Positions 49,551-62,980 are shown, counted from the first letter of the stretch. The stretch: 64,000 nt of DNA from Oxytricha trifallax (GCA_000711775.1 ARYC01001916.1:20209-84208); one strand, 5' to 3'. Notes: generated by a model from the letters alone, not told the origin. Numbers and translations are program-made.

Positions 49551-51260
49551 ATGGAAAAAATTCAATAATTACAGGGTGCGTCAACTACTAAGCATCTAAA
49601 ATCTAAATCAGAACAAATTCAAAATTTATCATAATAACAAGATGGTCCTAGCACAGATGATACTCTAAAGTCCTAAGGATCAAATAGTGAAAAACAAGCT
49701 TTAAGTAAAAATTCTTCATCAAATTCATCTGATAATATAAGCGATAAAGAATATTGGAACTCCCTAAAAGCTCTAGCACTATAATAAGAAGTTGACAATG
49801 CATAAATTGACTATGTGAAAAACGTTTTGGGAATTAAAGATAATGAGGGATTAATAAATGGTCGAATGAGTGATAGCCTAATCGAGAAGATAAATGCAGT
49901 TAAACTCAAGCATAGGACTAGTTTGTACTTAGATGAGTGGTGTGAAGATGGCTACTATAAAAAATAAAATGAAGTTTGTGATAAAATATTGAAAGGGGAG
50001 GACCCATCATTCAAGGACACTATTGAACGAGTTCATGTTGATTCAATAACTGTCGAGGAATTTATTGAGAAATATGAGAAGGGTAGTTTTCCAGTAATTA
50101 TTTAAGGTGTAGTTGATAAATGGCCTGCTAAAGAAGAATGGAAAGTTAAAAATTTGCTTCAGAAATTTCCAACATCTATGTTTAAAATAGGTGAGAGTGA
50201 TTCTGGAAGAAAGCTAAAAGTTACTTTGAAAGAGTATATTGAGTATATGATTTACAATAGAGATGATAGTCCATTATATTTATTCGAGAGCTCACTTGAG
50301 GATCATAAGGAAGCCAAAGTAATGATGAAGGACTACAAGGTGCCAAAGTTCTTCAGATAAAATCTTTTTACTGTCTTAAAAGAAGATGACATGCCTCCAC
50401 ATAGATGGTTTTTGATAGGGCCAAAAAGATCAGGCTCAGAAATACATTAAGATCCCTTAAATACATCCGCTTGGAATGCAAGTGTTATGGGGCATAAGAG
50501 ATGGCTTTTAATTGCTCCTGGGCCAGATATTACTAAGAAGCTGGTTAGAGGAAGACACCTAATTACAAAAGATGAAGATGACGAAGCTATATAATACTTT
50601 GATTTCATACTACCCAGACTAAAGCATAAAGAAGGACATAGACTAAAAATTATTGAAGGAATTCAACAACCTGGAGAATGTATTTTTGTTCCTGGTCAAT
50701 GGTGGCATGCGGTACTGAATTTAGATGACACAATTGCCATAACTCAAAATTATTGTAATCATGGGAACTTCGATCGAGTATGGATTGATACTAGATAGAG
50801 TCGCAAAAAACTCTCATGCAAATGGTTGAAACTTTTAAAGAAACATGAGCCAAAATTCTACAAAAGAGCTCTCGACTTAAATACAAGAGATGGATTTGTA
50901 ATGTGGGATGAAAGATCAGACAAAGATAAAAAACGAAAAAAGAGAAATAGATCTGGAAGTAGTAGCTCCAGCAGTAGTTCGAGCAGCTCTTCATCTTCAA
51001 GTTCAAGTTCAGCTAGTAGTATCAGCTCAGCGAAATCCTCCTCTCAAAGATCCAGTGCTAACGATAAAAACAGTAATTAGAGCAGGAAATCATTAAAATC
51101 GTCTGACCGATCTCAAGAGAATACAAATAAATTGAAAAATTAAAACACAAGCAGAAATTCTTCAAATTAAAGCCATTCTTCTGACAGTGAAAAATCTATA
51201 AGAAAGAGAAGCAGAAGTAGGGAAAAGGATTTTAATTAAAGATTGAATAAGTCTATCTGA
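49551..51260 (+). CDS. JMJD6: JMJD6-like JmjC-domain arginine demethylase / lysyl hydroxylase
   Basis: A 569-residue single exon, no IES. An N-terminal low-complexity leader is followed by the JMJD6 core: VEEFIEKYEKGSFPVIIQGV, YKVPKFFRQNLFTVL, PPHRWFLIGPKRSGSEIHQD (HxD iron ligands), PLNTSAWNASVMGHKRWLL, FVPGQWWHAVLNLDDTIAIT (distal His ligand and the 2-oxoglutarate region), and KLSCKWLKLLKKHEP. As in the animal enzyme the tail carries a long polyserine tract (about residues 465-490) followed by an S/R/K-rich segment ending RKRSRSREKDF. It is an Fe(II)/2-oxoglutarate oxygenase acting on splicing factors/histones in the nucleus by family knowledge. Stop TGA 51258-51260. Confidence 0.95.
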
Positions 51261-51472
51261 TTAAAAAATGAGATTTGATAGTTTAAATGAATTAGAGTAT
51301 TTAAGATTTATTTAATTAGCTTAACTTGTTTATTTCATTATTTTAGAATTGAATTAAAAGTCTTTTAATTGAATACTTTTCATACCTTTATTGAATTTCT
51401 AATCTAGTTTTCCAAGTTTAAGCATAACCCTCGTTTTTCCTTTTAAGCTCATTAATTACTATAATATATTAT

Positions 51473-51960
51473 AATCTTTGATCAGATTGCAGTGGATTAG
51501 GAAGAGGTATAGGCTTCATAGGTTCCATCGTTTTCATATTCCAGTACTCTTTCTTATATCACAATAATGTTAAACTTTCTAGCCATGATCCCTAAATTTC
51601 GCAAATCTTTTTCATAAAATAATGTAATTTATCTTAATTTTGTTCAACTCAGGTTTGTAGTGATAAAATTTACCAATATATCCATCATTCTTCTAATGCT
51701 TAATAAAATGAGCAATTGAATTAATTATAATAAAAAATGCTATATTTAATTTTTTAATTTGAAATGCTTAAATATGATGACTGCTTTAAGACCGTTTTCC
51801 TTGTCTTCAAATATCATATTTCCATCTATATTTAAAGTTCTCTCACCCCATAACATGCTACTATTTTTTATGTTTATTTGTTGGGTAACAATATGTTATC
51901 GTTTAGCCATCTTAGAATTTAATGTTATTTGGTCCTTCGTTTATCATATATAATTTTTAC
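51473..51960 (-). other. Displaced MDS block of oxysterol-binding-related protein 2
   Basis: Carries the ORD region between the HHPP motif and the C-terminal RFREDLL motif, yet lies about 1 kb beyond the gene's own stop codon. At least one insert (near 51690-51760) separates VIIFKH from KNDGYIGKFY. Confidence 0.75.
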
Positions 51961-54900
51961 ACATAGTTTTGTTGGCAATCTTCGCTTTGAACTCATAAAG
52001 AAATTTAATACATTCAATATTATTATAATTAGTTCTGGATCTTACATTAGGAAGTTTGCAATACTTAATTAGGGTTTCTCTATATATCAGTATTTTTAGT
52101 TCCATCTTCAAAGTAAGCTTTAAAAAAAGGAATATAAATATTTTAGGAAAACAGGAGCAAAACCATACCAATCAATTATTGATAAAAGTTATTATATAAT
52201 AACTTATTATAACTGAAGCTTAACTTTTCTCTATAGTGATAAAATAAGCTCTTGATAATTGAACTTACCTGTTGATACTATAAAATATAATTTTATTTTT
52301 AATTCTGAATTTCTTCTTCCATGTAAATGTTATTATTATTTTGATGAAAAAGAATATATTTCAATTAAATTTATTCAAATCATGAAAGACCAAAGCAATT
52401 TCTTTTGAGGCTCTAGTGAAAATATTATACATGAGTTTTTGGTTTTATTAGCATAAGGATCCCCTGCTTAAAATTTTATAAGAAATTACAGATATATCTG
52501 ACTAAAATATATACTTATTGGTAAAATATATTCAAAAGAGAACAATTTGAAATGAAATTGATATATACTTATAATTTTATGCCTTGAAGCAAAATTTGAA
52601 ATAGTTCAAATTAACGAATATTAGGGGAGTAGAAAGGATTTTAGATTTAAATTTTTTATTTAGAAATTAACAGTTAAGCTCATTTACTATAAAAAATATT
52701 TATAGAATATGCATATTCAAAAAAGTGTAAAAATCCCCATTAAATAAAATTAGACTAAAAAGCCTTAAGCTGTGACCAATCTTAAGAATTTATTATATTA
52801 TTTACTTATTATTAAGTCCGTTATCATTTTAATAACAATAAATTACATTAAATAAACTAATTTTCACTTATTACTATAGTAATTTAAATTATATCAATAT
52901 TAGTTAATTTACATTTAGATTTGCTTGCTCTCAGTCTATAAATAACCTTTAATTATCTGTAACGGTTCCTCTTCAACTAAAGAATGATTTCTTTTTAACT
53001 GAACTTCTATCATTAGCTTTTTCTTACTTCTCTTTTAATTTTTGAATGTCTTGACGCAGCTTTCTTTCATACCTTTATTGAGAAATGTATCAATAAATAA
53101 AGTTATAATTTTAAGCCATAGTAAGTCTTCTCTGAATCTTGGATCCTAGAATAAAAATGAAAGAAGTACTCTTTATGATCAATTGTTAAACTTTACCCAA
53201 AAGAATTGGATTTTTTAATAAATTATTGAATCTCTTTCTAGATATCTTTGATTTCTGATAGCTTAGTGGGCTCTTTCTTTTGCAAATTCAACTCAGCAAT
53301 CAAGCTTATATAATTTGCTATGATCTTCATATAACATGCCTCCAAGCTTATTTGTATCAAAATTACTTTTCTCATAATCAGGTTATTGTTGCTAATTTTA
53401 CATTCTAAAACTCATAAAAACCCCAAAACTCATAGAGTTGTTCTGGATAAAAATAATTTTTGCAATTGGTGGATGATGGCTAGTATGTTCACAGAATATT
53501 CGAGTTCCATCTATAAAATATAAAATTAAGGCTTAAAAAGTTTCACCTAAGAGTGGATTGAATGGTTTTTACTATTTCAAGGAGCAATATAGGCAAGATA
53601 ATGCAAATGCCATAGTCAACTTGAATCTTTCTATTTTGTCTTCTATTAAGCCAGCTTGTTTTAGGAAAACTTACTACCTTCATTTTGCAAAAAACTCTAT
53701 GACAAAGTTGTACATACCAATCACAAATTCTTTCAAGAAGACTTCTAGGTTCAAAAATTCTAACAGGCAGAGATATTCCAATGATACTTTAACCAGAAAA
53801 TACATTTGCAGCTGCCTTTGACAGCACGTCTTTGACTATACCTTTCTGCTTTTCAACATTTTATGTTTAGTTTGTATTGTTATTGGAAGCTTAACTTTTC
53901 TTCAAATGAAAAGTGTTTATAGTATACTACCTATTGATAATTTGATTTATTCGTAGCTCTCATAGGTTGGAGGAGGGGCTTCTGGTTGTAAGTTTTACTG
54001 CAAAACTTTCAAATTCATGAATGAATAGGGAGTCATGAGTTTGGACTTTGACCAAATTTACTCATCCTCACCGTCGTCTTCAGGAGTGATGAATTTATCT
54101 TCAGGGACTTCCTCTAATGGTGAAATCTTTTAATTCTGATTAAATTATTCAAATCCGATTTTGATGTGTGATATTTAGACTGTCTATTTTACTGTCGCTT
54201 AAGTTTGCTGGGCCATTAGGCTATTGAGAATACTGTTATTATTGCATAATATTTAAAAACCACATATCTTAAATTACTCAGAATAAGCAATAGGACTCAT
54301 GAAAAATTACATACAAATAAATTGCATCATTTACTCACGTTCAAACCTCTATTCAGCCTAGAATCTCTCGTAATCCTTTGCTTCCTCTTCTGCTGCCTCT
54401 TTTTAATTTGAGGATAACAACATACTTTTACCCCTCATGCTATTCTGTTTTTGTTTTTGATCTTTCCAAGACCAAATATACAACTAAGTTATTTAATACT
54501 TATGAGGCTACTATTGATCAAGAATTAAAACTCTAAACTTTTTATCATTTTGTCTATAATTTTCTTGCATTGTTAATATAATGTTATATACACGAACTAC
54601 TTTGATTAAAAATATTGATCAATTAATAGCTTCATTTAGTCAAAAAGCAAGATTTAGAAGAGGAAATTACAAAATGTAAGAAAATAATTAACCTTTCATA
54701 TGCTTGAATAATAACAACTTATAATAATATTAGCTATATTATAGAAAGTGATCGTCATATTTTAATTGGAATTGCTTCATTTTTATAGTAAATAATACTA
54801 GATTTAAGTCTAAAGAAGCAAGAATATTGATATGCAATTTATTGATAAAAAATTTTTATTGATTTTATTAAAATTTATCAAAATAATCCGTATTGATAAA

Positions 54901-55456
54901 AAAGAAATAATATATTTCAACCTTTTAATTCCCTAGAGATTATTATTACTCTTGCTTAAATTGCGATTAGGTCTATCAGACAAATCTAGCGAGTTTTTGG
55001 TTTAATTACTAATCTTATTTCCAATATTTATTGAACTTATGGATCCCCTGCTTAACTAGCAATCAAACATGCCTTTTCATAATCAATATTGACATCCTGA
55101 TCAAATTCAATCTTTTCAAGCGCCCCTCCTCCTCTGCGACTAAGGTAAAATTATGTCTTCAGCTTTCGTTCATTAAATGATGTGGTAATCTCCTCTATAA
55201 TTTGCAAATTATAAAACAGTGAAGTTATGATTGAAAAAACTTGGAAGTCGAACAAAAATAGAGACTTCTCATATTGAATATTCTTAATGAAAACAACTTT
55301 TCTTTACCTCCTATAGATAAAAAAGAATTAAGTAATAAGAAAACATGATTGAATTTAGTTACCTGATATTATTATGAAATCTTCCCAGTCAACACTGTCG
55401 TCATGATCTCCTCCTATGACGGGATTGAGGCTCTGCTTTTTATCAATTTTTTCCAT
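51473..55456 (-). CDS. Oxysterol-binding-related protein 2, scrambled
   Basis: Start ATG 55456 (DDSVDWEDFII). Segments descending on the minus strand: NERKLKTQFYLSRRGGGALEKIEFD (about 55150), EEAKDYERFQAEQRFE (54370), KISPLEEVPEDKFITPEDDGEDE (54100), then the [55 protein letters not shown], and the fingerprint CEHTSHHPPIAKI (about 53470). The next ORD part is not downstream in order but at 51960-51473 (MLWGERTLNIDG, KNDGYIGKFYHYKPELNKI, ICEIQGSW, PLPNPLQSDQ). It then joins back to 53140 (RFREDLLWL) through the pointer AAGATT (plus-strand AATCTT at 51473-51478 and 53135-53140). The C-terminal coiled coil (YERKLRQDIQKLKEKQEKA) ends TGA 52973-52975. A segment at 53390-53190 (SLIAELNLQKKEPTKLSEI) also belongs but its joins are unresolved. 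Confidence 0.8.
51961..52972. other. AT-rich insert between displaced and main MDS blocks
   Basis: Minus-strand open reading at about 51950-52170 has some coding flavour (NVRSRTNYNNIECIKFLYEF), but I could not place it in the protein. Otherwise low-complexity. Confidence 0.45.
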
Positions 55457-55863
55457 TAATTAACTAAATTGAAATAATAATTACTCAATCTAAAATCATT
55501 AACATAAATCACTTTTAATAAGTAACTCTAATAAAACTTAATGATGATATTTATGATTTGATGGTCAGCTTTAAGTAAAAATATTATTGATAAAAAATCT
55601 AAATAATTCTAAATTTTATCATAGCTAATTATTTTACTTTAATGGGATCAATAATATTAAATCTTATAGTTTAATCAATAATTTTTTAGAATTCCTATTC
55701 CTAATAAATTTGTAAAAAGTTTAATTTAAAGTCAAGGTATAATAGCACATAAACAACTATAAATTTAAAATTTAAATTTTTCTTAATAATTATTTCATAT
55801 TAATATACTCAAATATATCCCGAGCATTCTATATTTTTATAGTAAATTTCATAGCAACTCACA
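55457..55863. other. AT-rich divergent spacer
   Basis: Between the divergent starts of the oxysterol-binding-related gene and the MYB gene; no genes seen. Confidence 0.55.
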
Positions 55864-58361
55864 ATGAATAGGTAAGAATATTAGAAATTTGCCATATATT
55901 TTTGGTATTTTTCAAGATTTTTACTCAATTAATAGAGATTCACTTAGTAAGAGAGGAATTAACGATATTTCTAATCAGGCATCAAATATTATATAGAGAT
56001 AAAAAAATACTGTAAAAATTACAATCGGGTCAAAATAAATTGCTTTATGATGATATTTAAAAACCTGGTAAAGACATAATAAATAAGTAAGAAGAAAACA
56101 ATGAGAAATTTAAACATCACTCCTTAAGAAGTGGCAAAATAATTTAAAAGCCTGTGTTCATACCACCCAAGGAAAAGATTCAAATTAAAGTCGAGGAAGT
56201 TCATTAGCCAAGCTCCCCTTAAGCTAACAAGAACTTAGAATCAGGCATTAGCCCAACTTTTTCGGAAGTGGTATAAAAAAGCTAGCTTCAAGAGACCACT
56301 TGCGCAACTATGTCATTACTTCAAATGAAAGGTCAGGGCGTGACTCCTAGTGAAGGAGCCCCCACACCCTTCTTTATGGTTTCTAATGATTCAAATCACT
56401 CCAGCGACAAGCTTGAAGAGCCAGTAAAGAGTGAGGAGACTAAATAATCGGGAACCGAGCAAGGACCAGCACTTCAAGCCTCTACCAGTAATTACTCGAA
56501 GAGGGCTAACAGAGGCTACAATCCTAAATATGAATAAGGCAGCTTCGTTTCATTCACATCCCTCTGTGGTACTAAACGTAGATAAGCTGAAGGCCACGCT
56601 GTTTAAAAAGCTAGCAACAAGGAAAATTTCAAAAATCAAATATAATCATCACTAAAGACACAGAAGGAGGAGAAAAGTAACACTTCCCCTCTTAGCTCTA
56701 AAAATAGCAATATCTTAATAAAATTGCCAAGTCCCACTTAAGAAGTGAAACCTTAACAAACAGTTGCACTTTTTACTTACTAAAACATTTACTTTTACTA
56801 GGAATTGATAAAACTGTTAATTAAGAGAATTTATGCTTTAATTCAGATAAATCACTTATCTATATTCACTTTTCAATATATCAATTGCAATTTCTAGTTA
56901 ATAACATAGCAATACCTTTTATTATATAACCTCAATAAATTTAACATTTTTATACTCCAAAGTACGAGCTCACTGAGTCTTCCAGTGCTTTTATGAAGAT
57001 TGATAATTAAATTCAAATTAAGCAGGAGTATAAAAATGACACGCTAAAAGGAGAGAAGAATGACTATGATTCAGACAATGATGACTGCGACTCAGAAAAT
57101 GACTCTTACGGAGATGAGGATGACGAAAGTGATGGAGTCAAGAGATCTTCAGGCTTGATATATCACGAGATGCCTCTTGGCTCAAGAACCAACTATAAAG
57201 GGCACTGGACTAAAGAAGAGGTAAGGAAAATAGTAAAATTTAAAAGAGAGAAGATTAAAGATATTTATTTCATAGAACTATCTTCATTGCAAAATTATTC
57301 TAATTAAATTCAAATTATAAATTTAAATTTCCAGTTTAATAAGAACAGTATTAAAAGTACCTTATATTTAGGACTTACATCTTTCAGAAGCCGTCAAGAG
57401 ACACGGAGGTAAAAATTGGAAAAAGATCGCTGAGGAGCTTCCAGGAAGAACAGACGTCTAGTGTCTGCACAGATGGTAAAAAGTCCTCAATCCCTCACTT
57501 ATTAAGGGTCCCTGGACTGAGGAGGAAGATAGAATGGTCCTTCATTTGGTTGAGAAAAACGGTCCCTAAAAATGGACTTTAATTGCGGAAAACCTCCCAG
57601 GCCGTATTGGAAAATAATGCAGGGAGAGATGGCACAATCATCTTAACCCAAAGATCAAGAAGATCGGCTGGAGCAAAGAGGAAGAGTGGATTTTATACTT
57701 AATGCATAGAGGCAACGGCAACAAGTGGGCTGAGATCGCTAAGGTCTTGGAGGGCAGAACTGACAACACTATTAAAAATCACTGGAACAGCTCAATGAAA
57801 AAGAAACTTATTGAGATGAGCAGAAGCTTAGACACCTACCTAAGAGATTAGATATCCAAGAAGCTAAATATCTCTGATCCAGCTTCCATAAGGTACGATA
57901 ACGGTGATGAAAAAGTACTTTCAACAAAGCACGAGCTTGAGACTTAACTCTTGAAGAAAAATGTAGATGAAGTCGAAAAGTAAAACAAAGAATACTTTGA
58001 ATCCAAGGCAAGAGACCTCCTTGAGATGAGAAAGCATGATGCTGTTAGTCTTGCTACAGCTAACCTACTCTTTAAAAGTCTTAATATTAATATGGAACAG
58101 TATATTTTGAAGCTCTAAAAACTTAACGCCTAAGCCAAAATTGAGAAGGAAGAACCTTCACCATAAGTTGTTTCTTAAAATTAACCAGCTCGATAATAGC
58201 AAATATAACATGTCAGCAGAGTTCCATTTATTGTAAAGAAATAAGAATTAACTAATGTCTAAGAATAGCACTAAGCTTAATAATTTTTATATTAAATGTT
58301 TAGAAAGAATTTGCTTCAAATTATAAGTTAAGTTAAATTAAATTCAATCACTTAAGATTGA
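55864..58361 (+). CDS. Three-repeat (R1R2R3) MYB transcription factor
   Basis: A nuclear DNA-binding protein. Start ATG 55864, three codons, then an intron 55872-55935. The long S/Q/K-rich N-terminal region has one apparent +1 frame change at 56048. Acidic stretch [23 protein letters not shown] precedes the repeats. R1: [19 protein letters not shown] ... [20 protein letters not shown] (intron 57221-57371 inside). R2: [20 protein letters not shown] ... [21 protein letters not shown]3: [20 protein letters not shown] ... [20 protein letters not shown]. The regularly spaced tryptophans of all three repeats are present. The order and number match animal c-Myb and plant 3R-MYB G2/M regulators. The C-terminal Q-rich tail ends TGA 58359-58361. 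An insert at about 56770-56960 is an intron or IES. Confidence 0.92.
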
Positions 58362-58444
58362 AAGAAACTATAAAGTTTTTATCACTTAGATTACTTATTA
58401 CTCGTATAAATTTAATATGAATTTAGAATTGTCAACTCATTACA

Positions 58445-60211
58445 TCACTTTGCTGCCTTGAATAGTGATTCTAATCCCTTGTATGGAGACTCATCGTTAT
58501 TAAAGATTGTACCAATATTGAAGTTTAGAAGACTTGTTGGCTATTAGTTTTGCTATAAGGTTTAACCATGAGCACCGTCGCTTGACTTTCTAATCTTACT
58601 ATGGTCTGGTCTTTGTAATTGTCTAAATGCACCTGACATATTAGTGCCGTTAAATACTAAATCTTGGTTAAGTACTGGATCAAAGCATGAAACTGACTTA
58701 TTAATCATTTAAAATATGCCTCAGATTTTGCTTAATTTACTTTATGACTATTATGAGAAAATAATTCTCATTAATTTACAATGTAATGACTTAGTTAACA
58801 TGGGGCTAATGCTAAGTGGGTTGTTATGATTCTAGATAATACTAGTGAACCCTCCACTTCCACTTAACAAGTGATGATGAGGATGATTGATACTATATTA
58901 ATTCTTAGATTTCTAGGCACTCTCACTCATGTTCATGAGAGTCCTGTAGGCCTTGGCTTCAAAGTTGGTGGTTTGGAACTTTGAATTTGAGAGGGATGAA
59001 TTGAAAATCTTTTAATGACTTTACATCTTAAAGCCGCTGTGGAAATCAGGGGAGTGATGCTAACCGTATTTATTGCTTGACTTGTTTTAAGATCCCTAGA
59101 ACCAGTCGTAGTTACAATTAAATACAAAAATTAAAAAATAAAATAGATAAGACTTATTAGATTTCCATTTAAATTTATTAGTAAATTGTTATATTCTTGG
59201 ACTTACTGTTGTTATTGTTTTAAGCGAAAGTATGCTCCCCACAGCCTTATTTTATAAGGGGTGAGGCGTGTTAACCAAGTAAGTCTGGGTTAGATATCTG
59301 ATAGTAATTATTTGTAATGTTATTGAACACAAATTTCTCTCCATTTATCAAATTTTATAAGGGTCATATCATCAATTAAATTTTAAATCGTAATTAAGTA
59401 TTATAAATTGATTATAGAAATAAGATTAATGCTACCCTTAATTTTACTATGAAGGACCAAGGTAAGAGTTCTGCTACTTTATCAAATTTTGTCTATGTGA
59501 GTAGGCTTGACCTGCAGGATATTAAGAGTGACCATGGGATCCATGTTGCTATGAGTATGGATTGACTTGAGGTAAATTCAAGTGGTTGATGTTCTCTTAG
59601 TTGTTATTAATGTGAGGATGATATTTTAATATATACAATATTATCATGCTTTAATAATCTATATAAAAAGAAGAGATAAAATTAGTAGATGATGTAAATC
59701 GTAACCGTGGTGAGCAAGTTTCTATCTCTTCTTGTCTGGGGTTTAAATAGTATATAATACCTATTTTTATAGTTTTTATGAGTAGTTTAATATTGTATTG
59801 AGTTTAGAAGATTGGGAAGATTTGATTTGCATCTATAGTGACTCCAGTGCTGCTGGTAGCTTAATTATAATAGCAAGCTTGACTGTAGGCTTGGCTAATC
59901 GAAGAGTACTGCATAGACTGAGATTGTGTGATTTGCTACTTGTACAGGTACTTTCTTTTTCTTCCAACTTGCCCACAGGATTTCTTAGGCAACTGATTCA
60001 CAAGCTTGTTGTTTGGAGTAGAAGTGCTCTATTTGACTTTTGTTTTCAATTAAACGTTGTTTTAAAGTGCGCTGAAGTGTTAAGGAGATTGAGCTGGCTG
60101 AGCGGCTTCTTGCTTTTCTTGTTTAATAACTGAGGGTTATTAAGCTTAGAAATTAAGAAAATTAAGTGGTTTAGGTTCATAAGTCACAATATACTAAAAT
60201 AGGATTGTCAT
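58445..60211 (-). CDS. Q/N/S/H-rich low-complexity protein, unknown
   Basis: Coding segments in one frame each: 60200-59800 (YEPKPLNFLNFQAQQPSV, QEAAQPAQSPQHFSALQNN, CGQVGRKRKYLYKQQ), 59620-59410 (NINHLNLPQVNPYSQQHG), 59290-59190 (SNPDLLGQHASPLIKQGCG), 59120-58750 (NKYGQHHSPDFHSGFKM, HPHHHLLSGSGGFTSII), 58690-58447 (GAFRQLQRPDHSKIRKSSDG, NNDESPYKGLESLFKAAK), TGA 58445-58447. AT-rich inserts separate them. A basic KRKYLYK patch may be a nuclear signal. No domain recognised; composition suggests a nuclear regulatory protein, convergent with the MYB gene (83 bp between stops). The start at 60211 is a guess. Confidence 0.65.
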
Positions 60212-60270
60212 TTATTGATTGCAAACTTTAGTGAATCAAATAAAAAAATAAATTATAAAATTAAAAAGTA

Positions 60271-61048
60271 ATGGATAAAAATTAGCAAGACACTCAATAA
60301 TTCACTCCTCAGACTACTCCCTCTGGCTAAGTCTACGCAGGCTACAAAGTTTCAGATTATTCCACTGGGTAGGGGCGTTATCAGGTCGATGAGCCAGAGA
60401 TAGAAGAGAGAAAACGCTAGAAGCAGGACTTTTTCAATTAACTCGAGCAAGATGTAGATTTGGATTACAAAAAGAAACATAAACTCGGAAAAGATCAACA
60501 AGAATTTAAGAAGGAATATAAAAGTACAAGGGATGCACTCTCGGAATTTTCTCCATTCCAGTGGAAAAAACAACTTTCATACATTAAGGGTTTAACTTAA
60601 ATAAATATAACAAAGTTTATCATTTTTAATCAAATATGCATATAAAGGAAAATTATACATTGAAATACCATTTTTTATATAAAAATTATAATTATGTATA
60701 ACCCCAGAGGAATATGAAACAGTGTTAGAATGTATAAATGAGCTAAAATTAAACATGAAATACTACAGCTTCTGGTTTGGTTCATTAGCCTTAGGCTTTA
60801 CTTATTGGCAGAGAGTGTTCCTTCCCCGCATGTTTTATCCATTCGCCCTGCTCACAGGATGTGTAGCAGGTTCGATGTTCGCTACACTTAAGACTGGGTG
60901 GTACTTCACAGAGAGAATGGATATGCTTGGCAAGGACTATGAGCTCAGTAGAATGATCAAGTAGGACATCTTTGATACCAGGCCTGATTTAGACTCTGGA
61001 ATGAGAGCTCAATATTATCAACATTAATAAAAAGATAGAGACGCATGA
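60271..61048 (+). CDS. Small membrane protein, ciliate-type hypothetical
   Basis: From ATG 60271: a Q/T-rich N-terminus (TPQTTPSGQVYAGYKVSDY) and a charged helical middle (EERKRQKQDFFNQLEQDVDL, KKKHKLGKDQQEFKKEYK). Then QWKKQLSYIK, joined by a GT-AG intron of about 120 bp (ending CCCCAG near 60702) to EEYETVLECINELKLNM. Two hydrophobic segments follow (YYSFWFGSLALGFTYW and MFYPFALLTGCVAGSMFATL), with a tail DIFDTRPDLDSGMRAQYYQ and TGA 61046-61048. About 210 residues. The two-helix hairpin resembles small mitochondrial or ER membrane proteins, but I do not recognise the family. Confidence 0.75.
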
Positions 61049-61247
61049 AAATAGACTAGGATACTCTTCAAGTATGATTAAATCATCATTTATTTGTAAA
61101 TTTAACAAAATCGCATTCTAAATTTATCTCAATTATAAAACATATTCTAAACTGTATTAAAAGAAAAGGATTTATAATATAAGCTATTTTTCTAAGATTG
61201 TACAATAATTAATAAAATACTAATAAAAAATTATATAAAATTCGCGG

Positions 61248-62980
61248 ATGTCTGACTTTCCAGGTTAAATTGTAGAAATGATTGATACCTCTACGGCAAT
61301 TGTTAATGAATCAAATCTCTCCCAAACCACTGCCAAATTCCAATATTTAAATTAATCGTAAAATATTAAATCTGGCTTAATTTAATTCTTAATTGGGGAT
61401 AATAAAATACATCAACGCGCAAATCGCATTTTATATTTAATGCAATACGAGGAATAGAAAGGAGATTCTTAAATCGAAACTAGATTAGTTGGAGAGGTAA
61501 TATTTAAGTTGATTATTAGTAAAATTTAATGTAGACTGGTCTTGGTTTTGTAAGAAGAGATCTAGGTGTGAAAAATGAAGAGGAACAAGGATTGCTCAAA
61601 TTTATAGTCATAAAGAACGATAAGTAAGTAACAAACTACAATTATCTAATCAGTCCAAATAAAAACATGATATTTATATATGTGTTACTGATAATTAATC
61701 CAAATGAACTATAGATCAATAGAGAGCATGAGACACTTAATTGACTTGAAGAACATTATAGCTAAATAATTGCCAAAAATGCCCAGAAACTACATAGTCA
61801 AGCTCATGATGGATCGTTAGCATGAAGCCATGGTTATAATGAGACACCAAGCAGGAAAACGACCTCAAATTATAGGAGGTTGTGTATTCAGGCCTTTTAG
61901 ATCTCAAAGATTTGCAGAGATTGTTTTCCTTGCAATTATGACTTCTGAATAGGTGAAGGGACTGGGTACAAGACTAATGAATAAGCTTAAATCGCATGCT
62001 TAAAAAGAGGGCCTTCAATATTTCCTAACTTATGCTGACAATTTAGCCATCGAATTTTTCAAGAAACAAGGCTTTAATCAGAAAGGCTATATGGCAGAAC
62101 CAAGATGGAAAGGCTATATAAAGGATTATAGTGGAAGTACAATGATGCAGTGCTAGATACATACTGACATTGATTATGTCAATTTATCTGATGCACTCAG
62201 ACTTCAGAAAGATGTAAGAATTCTTATTTTTTAACCAATAATTATAGGCAATAATTGAGAAAATTAAGAGCATTATATCTTAAAAAGTTCAAGAAGGACT
62301 TAACTTCGAAAATGGCTAAAAAGCTTATGAGTTTGAAAATATTCCAGGACTTATAGAAGCTGGTTGGAATAAAGAGGCATATGAAGTAGCAAAGTAAGGT
62401 TTTATTATAGTATAATAATTTGATGTATTATAGGGCTGGTGAAGAGAGAACTTTCTAAGAATAGTGCCAGAAAATTTTGAAGTTCTTGCTTGATCACGAA
62501 TCTTCTAGAGTTTTTAGAAAGCCAGTAGATCCCAAGAAAGTGCCAGATTATCATCAAATCATTAGAGAGCCTATGGATTTGGAGAAAATTTAAAAGAATC
62601 TAAACGAATCTCTTTATCATACAGTAGACCAATTCAAGAAAGATTTGATTAAGATTTTCGATAATGCTCGTTAATACAACAATCCAGAGACAATCTATTA
62701 CAAGTACGCTAATTAGCTTTAAGCCCTGGTAAAGCCAATGCTCGATCGTATGAGAGAGAATAACTCCTTCGAAAAAGATATTAAAATGCTATAAAATGTT
62801 ACAGGATAGCAATCCTTACAAGTAAACAGCTAAAGCATGGGAGATGTCAATATGGAATCTTACGATTAAGGAGACAATAGCAGCAACGTACCCGAAAACC
62901 CCAGTGTTCATGGAAGTGCCATGCAAGAAGGCAAGAGAAGAAGCGCTATAGACAGTAAAACTAGAAAAATGAAGAGATGA
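61248..62980 (+). CDS. GCN5: GCN5-type histone acetyltransferase with bromodomain
   Basis: Start ATG 61248. A short N-terminal region, then the GNAT catalytic domain: IDLKNIIAKQLPKMPRNYIV, GGCVFRPFRSQRFAEIVFLAI (catalytic Glu region), EQVKGLGTRLMNKLKSHA (acetyl-CoA pyrophosphate loop), YFLTYADNLAIEFFKKQGF and YIKDYSGSTMMQC. A linker (IPGLIEAGWNKEAYEVA) leads to the bromodomain: VFRKPVDPKKVPDYHQIIREPMDL and NARQYNNPETIYYKYA with the acetyl-lysine-binding Asn, ending in a basic tail and TGA 62978-62980. Matches Gcn5/PCAF domain order. Four GT-AG introns: after LVGE (ending TGTAG), after IKND, after LQKD and after EVAK. No IES needed. Likely the SAGA-type H3 acetylase. Confidence 0.95.
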
